Of a stretch of DNA of 8,309 bases, positions 5,343 through 8,309 are shown piece after piece; position 1 is the stretch's first letter, and the number at the start of each line of letters is the position of its first letter. Source of the stretch: Halomonas sp. (GTDB lineage: Bacteria; Pseudomonadota; Gammaproteobacteria; Pseudomonadales; Halomonadaceae); contig PWIZ01000239.1 in the NCBI GenBank assembly GCA_003560175.1, forward strand, positions 1 through 8,309, given 5' to 3'. The translations under genes and the position numbers were made by a program. Below the pieces are notes generated by a model. The model was not told where the DNA came from. It made no database searches and was given only the letters and a program-made list of their open reading frames with translations.

Positions 5343-6620
5343 ATGCCCGGAGATGCCGTGAACGAACCCCAATCTGTTTCCCGAACCCCCGCTTCAGAGA
5401 TCGTCCCATCCGGCGACCCGGCCAGGCGCCATGTGGATGTCGCCATCGTCGGCGGTGGCCTAGTGGGGGCCAGCCTCGCCTGTGCTTTGGTGCCGCTGAT
5501 CGAGCGGGCCGGGCTCTCGGTGGCGGCCATCGAGGCCGCTCCCATCCTCGAGACGGTCGATGCGCCCTTCCAGCCCAGCTTCGACGCCCGGGCCAGCGCC
5601 ATCGCCCAGGGGTCGGCGGACCACTTCGCCGAGATGGGGCTATGGCAGAGTATGGCCGAGCATGCCACCCCGATCCGTCGTATTCATATCAGCGAGCGCG
5701 GCCGCTTCGGCGCGACACGTCTCTCAAGCGACGAGCTGGGGGTGGCGGCCCTGGGGCATGTGATACCCAATGCCTGGATGGGCCGGGTATTGCACCGTCG
5801 CCTGGCAGGGGCGCCGATTGCCTGGCACTGTCCGGCCCGGGTGAAAGAGATCGCGCCGGTGGCGGGCGGCCACGTGCTCACCCTGTCCGATGGGGGGCGC
5901 CTCGAGGCGGGGCTCACCGTGCTGGCCGACGGCGGCCGCTCCGGGCTCAAGGAGAGGCTTGGGATCGAGAGCGACAGCCACCCCTACGACCAGGTGGCAG
6001 TGATCGCCAACGTCGAGCTGAGCCGACCTCACGGCGGCGAGGCCTGGGAGCGTTTTACCGTCGAGGGACCCATCGCCCTGCTGCCGCTGCACGGCCAGGC
6101 CATGGAGCTGGTCTGGACCCACCCGCTGGGTGCGGAGCAGCGTCGGCTGGCACTTTCCGACGGTGATTTCCTGGCCGAGCTGCAGCGGGCCTTTGGCGAC
6201 CGCGCGGGTCGCTTTCGCCGGGTAGGCAGCCGCCATGCCTACCCGCTTAGCCTGGTCACTGCCCGAGAGACCACCCACCCGGGTCTGGCGGTATTGGGCA
6301 ACGCCGCCCATGCGTTGCACCCGGTGGCAGGCCAGGGCTTCAATCTGGCGCTGCGCGGGGTGATGGATCTGGTTTCGGCCATGGAGGCCGGCTGTGAGCG
6401 AGGCGAGACGCCAGACAGCGCCGAGGTGCTGGCCGACTTCGAGGCGCGCCGTCGCGACGATCGCCATAACGTGGTGCGTTTCAGCGACGGTCTGGTACGG
6501 CTGTTCGGCATCGACAGCGTGCTGCTCTCCCATGCCCGGGCGGCAGGCCTCATCGGCCTCAACCTGGCCGGCCCGCTGCGCAGGGGCCTGGCTCGCCGGG
6601 CCATGGGCCTGGAGCGTTAG
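5343..6620 (+). CDS. ubiH: 2-octaprenyl-6-methoxyphenol hydroxylase (UbiH)
   Basis: FAD-dependent aromatic hydroxylase of the UbiH/COQ6 family, predicted to add the C1 hydroxyl during aerobic ubiquinone synthesis. It probably works with the soluble Ubi complex near the inner membrane. The 425 residues show the dinucleotide motif VDVAIVGGGLVGASLA (31-46), the DG motif VLADGGRSGLKE (193-204) and the FAD ribose motif GNAAHALHPVAGQGFNL (319-335). The GN in place of the usual GD at 319-320 is also found in E. coli UbiH, which favours UbiH over UbiI. The first 29 residues before the FAD fold are extra compared with E. coli UbiH (392). The start is uncertain: ATG 5343 has almost no ribosome site, whereas GTG 5358 has GGAG (5349-5352) five bases ahead and would give 420 residues. 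ubiI follows after 10 bases. Confidence 0.92.
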   Translation: MPGDAVNEPQSVSRTPASEIVPSGDPARRHVDVAIVGGGLVGASLACALVPLIERAGLSVAAIEAAPILETVDAPFQPSFDARASAIAQGSADHFAEMGLWQSMAEHATPIRRIHISERGRFGATRLSSDELGVAALGHVIPNAWMGRVLHRRLAGAPIAWHCPARVKEIAPVAGGHVLTLSDGGRLEAGLTVLADGGRSGLKERLGIESDSHPYDQVAVIANVELSRPHGGEAWERFTVEGPIALLPLHGQAMELVWTHPLGAEQRRLALSDGDFLAELQRAFGDRAGRFRRVGSRHAYPLSLVTARETTHPGLAVLGNAAHALHPVAGQGFNLALRGVMDLVSAMEAGCERGETPDSAEVLADFEARRRDDRHNVVRFSDGLVRLFGIDSVLLSHARAAGLIGLNLAGPLRRGLARRAMGLER

Positions 6621-6630
6621 GGGAGTGGCC

Positions 6631-7947
6631 ATGAGCGCTCCGGGACAGGAGGAGGTTAAGGAGATGACAATGGACGCACCGATGGAGAGACGCGTGGGCG
6701 AGACGCGTCACGGCGCCGCCGAAGAGACCGCTGACGTGGTGATCGTCGGCGCCGGCATAGTAGGCACGGCACTGGCCTGCCTGCTGGGCGAGGAGGGTGT
6801 GGAGGTGGCGCTGGTGGATGCCCGTGAGACCCTGCTGGACCCCGAAACGGTGGGTCGTGGGCAGCCCGGGATGCGTGTCAGCGCGCTGACGCCGGTCTCC
6901 CAGACGCTGCTGGAGGGACTGGGCGCCTGGGAGTGGATGGCGGCGCGGCGTATCAGCCCCTACCGCTTCATGCAGGTGTGGGACGCCGAAGGCAGTGGGG
7001 AAGTCAGCTTCTCCGCGGAGCAGGCCGGAGTCGCGAGGCTTGGCCATATCGTCGAGAACGACGTGACCCAGGCCGCCCTGGAGAGGGGACTGGACGCGCT
7101 GGCGTCGGTCAAGTTGGTGCTGGGCGCCCGGGTGACCGGGCTGGGGGAGTCGGCCGATGGCGGTCGGTGCGTACAACTGGCGGATGGCCGCCGGCTGGCG
7201 GCGCCGCTAGTGGTGGCCGCCGACGGGGCCCGCTCGCCGCTGCGCGAACTTGCCGGCATCGGCGTCAATGCGCACGAAACCGGCCATATGGCGGTGGTGA
7301 CCACGGTGCAGGTAGAACGGCCCCATGGAGATGTGGCCCGCCAGGCCTTCCTGCCGACCGGCCCCCTGGCCTTCCTGCCGCTGCGCCTGGACGGTGAGCG
7401 TCACCACTGCTCCATCGTCTGGTCCACCTCGCCGGAGGAGGCCGAGCGACTACTGGGGCTGTCGACCGAGGCGCTGGGCGATGAGTTGGCCATGGCCTTC
7501 GGCCACCGACTCGGCGAGGTGACGGTGGTTGACAGGGCGGTGGCTTTCCCGCTGGTGCAGCGTCATGCGCAGCGCTACGTGCTGCCGGGTCTAGCGCTGG
7601 TCGGGGATGCCGCCCACAGCATTCACCCGCTGGCGGGCCAGGGAGCGAACCTGGGGTTGATGGATGCGGCCGTGCTGGCCGAGGAGCTGCTGGCGGCGCG
7701 CCGCCGAGGCGTAGCGTTGGGCGATGAGCGCTGGCTGTCCCGCTACGCGCGTCGCCGGCGCGGTGACAATGCCGGCATGCTGGCGCTGATGGATGGCTTT
7801 CGGCTGCTGTTCGGCACGCGACACCCGGCACTGACCCTGGCGCGCAACCTGGGACTGGGCGCCGTGGATCGGCTCACCCCGCTGAAGCGACTGATCATGC
7901 AGCAGGCCATTGGCCACCGGGGGCGGCTGCCGGCCTCCTGTCGCTGA
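6631..7947 (+). CDS. ubiI: 2-octaprenylphenol hydroxylase (UbiI/VisC)
   Basis: FAD-dependent monooxygenase of the UbiH/COQ6 family, predicted to hydroxylate C5 of the ubiquinone ring precursor. The 438 residues carry VVIVGAGIVGTALACLL (36-52), the DG motif VVAADGARSPL (194-204) and GDAAHSIHPLAGQG (325-338). RVSALTPVSQTLLEGLGAWEWM (82-103) and MQVWDAEGSGEVSFSAEQAG with GHIVEND (114-144) follow the E. coli UbiI pattern (RVSAIN..., MEVWD..., GHIVEN). This separates it from the paralogous UbiH just upstream. ATG 6631 has GGAG five bases ahead. ATGs at 6664 and 6670 also have good sites (GGAGG at 6651-6655, AAGGAG at 6658-6663), and the first 30 or so residues are not family-conserved. A start at 6664 (427 residues) or 6670 (425) is therefore equally possible. 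E. coli UbiI is about 400. It ends the ubiH-ubiI pair and converges on the S41 protease gene. Confidence 0.93.
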   Translation: MSAPGQEEVKEMTMDAPMERRVGETRHGAAEETADVVIVGAGIVGTALACLLGEEGVEVALVDARETLLDPETVGRGQPGMRVSALTPVSQTLLEGLGAWEWMAARRISPYRFMQVWDAEGSGEVSFSAEQAGVARLGHIVENDVTQAALERGLDALASVKLVLGARVTGLGESADGGRCVQLADGRRLAAPLVVAADGARSPLRELAGIGVNAHETGHMAVVTTVQVERPHGDVARQAFLPTGPLAFLPLRLDGERHHCSIVWSTSPEEAERLLGLSTEALGDELAMAFGHRLGEVTVVDRAVAFPLVQRHAQRYVLPGLALVGDAAHSIHPLAGQGANLGLMDAAVLAEELLAARRRGVALGDERWLSRYARRRRGDNAGMLALMDGFRLLFGTRHPALTLARNLGLGAVDRLTPLKRLIMQQAIGHRGRLPASCR

Positions 7948-7976
7948 CGGGGCAGTCGCCGAGGCGGCTCAGCGAC
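7940..7976. repeat. Inverted repeat spanning both stop codons
   Basis: GTCGCTGA (7940-7947) and TCAGCGAC (7969-7976) are exact reverse complements separated by 21 bases. The last three bases of the left arm are the ubiI stop, and the first three of the right arm are the stop of the convergent protease gene. Inside lies a second small inverted repeat, CGCC/GGCG (7957-7966). It may act as a two-way transcription end, but no T-run is present. The arms could also match partly because both genes end in similar codons. Confidence 0.4.
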
Positions 7977-8309
7977 GACTCAGCACGTTGAGTGCCTTGA
8001 GCAGGTTGAGCGCCTCGCCGAGCTGGTAGTCTTCGCGCAGACGCTCACTCAGATCGGTGCGCTCCCGCGGGGCCTCCTGGGAGCGCAGGTGGCCCTCCAG
8101 ATCTGCCTCGCGCACCTGGCGACCGCTCTCGGTCACTTCGACTCGCCCGCGTACCACCTCCACGTCGGGCTCGATGCCCTGGGCCTGAATGGAGCGGCCG
8201 TTGGGGGTGTAGTAGAGCGCCGTGGTGAGCTTGAGCCCCTCGCCGTTGCCCAGCGGCATGATTTGCTGCACCGAGCCCTTGCCAAAGCTCTCGGTGCCCA
8301 TCACCACCG
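7969..8309 (-). CDS. S41 family C-terminal processing peptidase, 3' part
   Basis: C-terminal fragment (112 complete codons visible) of a CtpA/Prc-like serine protease; the 5' part lies beyond the window end. The window shows [21 protein letters not shown], in which the lysine of SFGKGSVQ matches the catalytic Lys of the Ser-Lys dyad. It is followed by [25 protein letters not shown], the typical S41 core end. The tail, [17 protein letters not shown], is usual for proteobacterial CtpA. The catalytic serine, PDZ domain and signal peptide are not in view. Such enzymes work in the periplasm on exported or envelope proteins. In related bacteria this gene often sits beside envC and gpmI, which would be expected just beyond 8309. 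It converges with ubiI with only 21 bases between the stops. Confidence 0.93.
   Translation of the reverse strand, partial: VVMGTESFGKGSVQQIMPLGNGEGLKLTTALYYTPNGRSIQAQGIEPDVEVVRGRVEVTESGRQVREADLEGHLRSQEAPRERTDLSERLREDYQLGEALNLLKALNVLSRR

Noticed and set aside
5724..6632. 302-codon minus-strand frame opposite ubiH
   Set aside because: It is an antisense shadow of a gene with intact FAD motifs and has no motif of its own.
1..8309. Mobile elements, CRISPR arrays, toxin-antitoxin or defence genes
   Set aside because: Every sizeable coding stretch is a conserved housekeeping gene in its usual order; no transposase, integrase, regularly spaced repeats or att-like duplication was seen.

Overview
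The window looks like ordinary chromosomal sequence of a GC-rich gammaproteobacterium. The gene set and order (long threonine deaminase, a 5-formyl-THF cyclo-ligase / 6S RNA / zapA block, then divergent ygfB-pepP-ubiH-ubiI) suggest the Halomonas/Pseudomonas side of the class. Halomonadaceae is my best guess, inferred from composition and protein style only.

Layout: (1) 1-80 is a short leader before ilvA (81-1595, +), the first committed enzyme of isoleucine synthesis. (2) 1596-1958 holds a hairpin, a good sigma70-type promoter, a tiny membrane-protein gene (1745-1840, +) and a perfect 15-bp terminator-like stem shared with the gene arriving from the other side. (3) 1959-3148 on the minus strand is, in transcription order, zapA (cell division), 6S RNA (ssrS, 2613-2794) and ygfA/fau (folate salvage). 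The 6S RNA has a recognisable promoter and a 13-bp closing stem. (4) 3149-3323 is the divergent intergenic region with a clear zapA promoter. (5) 3324-7947 on the plus strand is ygfB (UPF0149), pepP, ubiH and ubiI, probably one transcription unit. A 14-bp perfect palindrome in an AT-rich pocket sits between pepP and ubiH. (6) 7969-8309, minus strand and cut by the window end, is the C-terminal part of an S41 C-terminal-processing protease that converges on ubiI.

The ygfB-pepP-ubiH-ubiI order and the divergent zapA-ssrS-ygfA unit match the arrangement known in Escherichia coli. UbiH and UbiI are paralogous flavin monooxygenases that hydroxylate the ubiquinone ring. I see no mobile element, CRISPR array, tRNA, rRNA or defence system. 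I do not think an undescribed multi-gene system is present. The items most worth a second look are the palindrome before ubiH, the tiny independently transcribed gene at 1745-1840, and the near absence of a leader for ygfA if 6S RNA is cut from a shared transcript.
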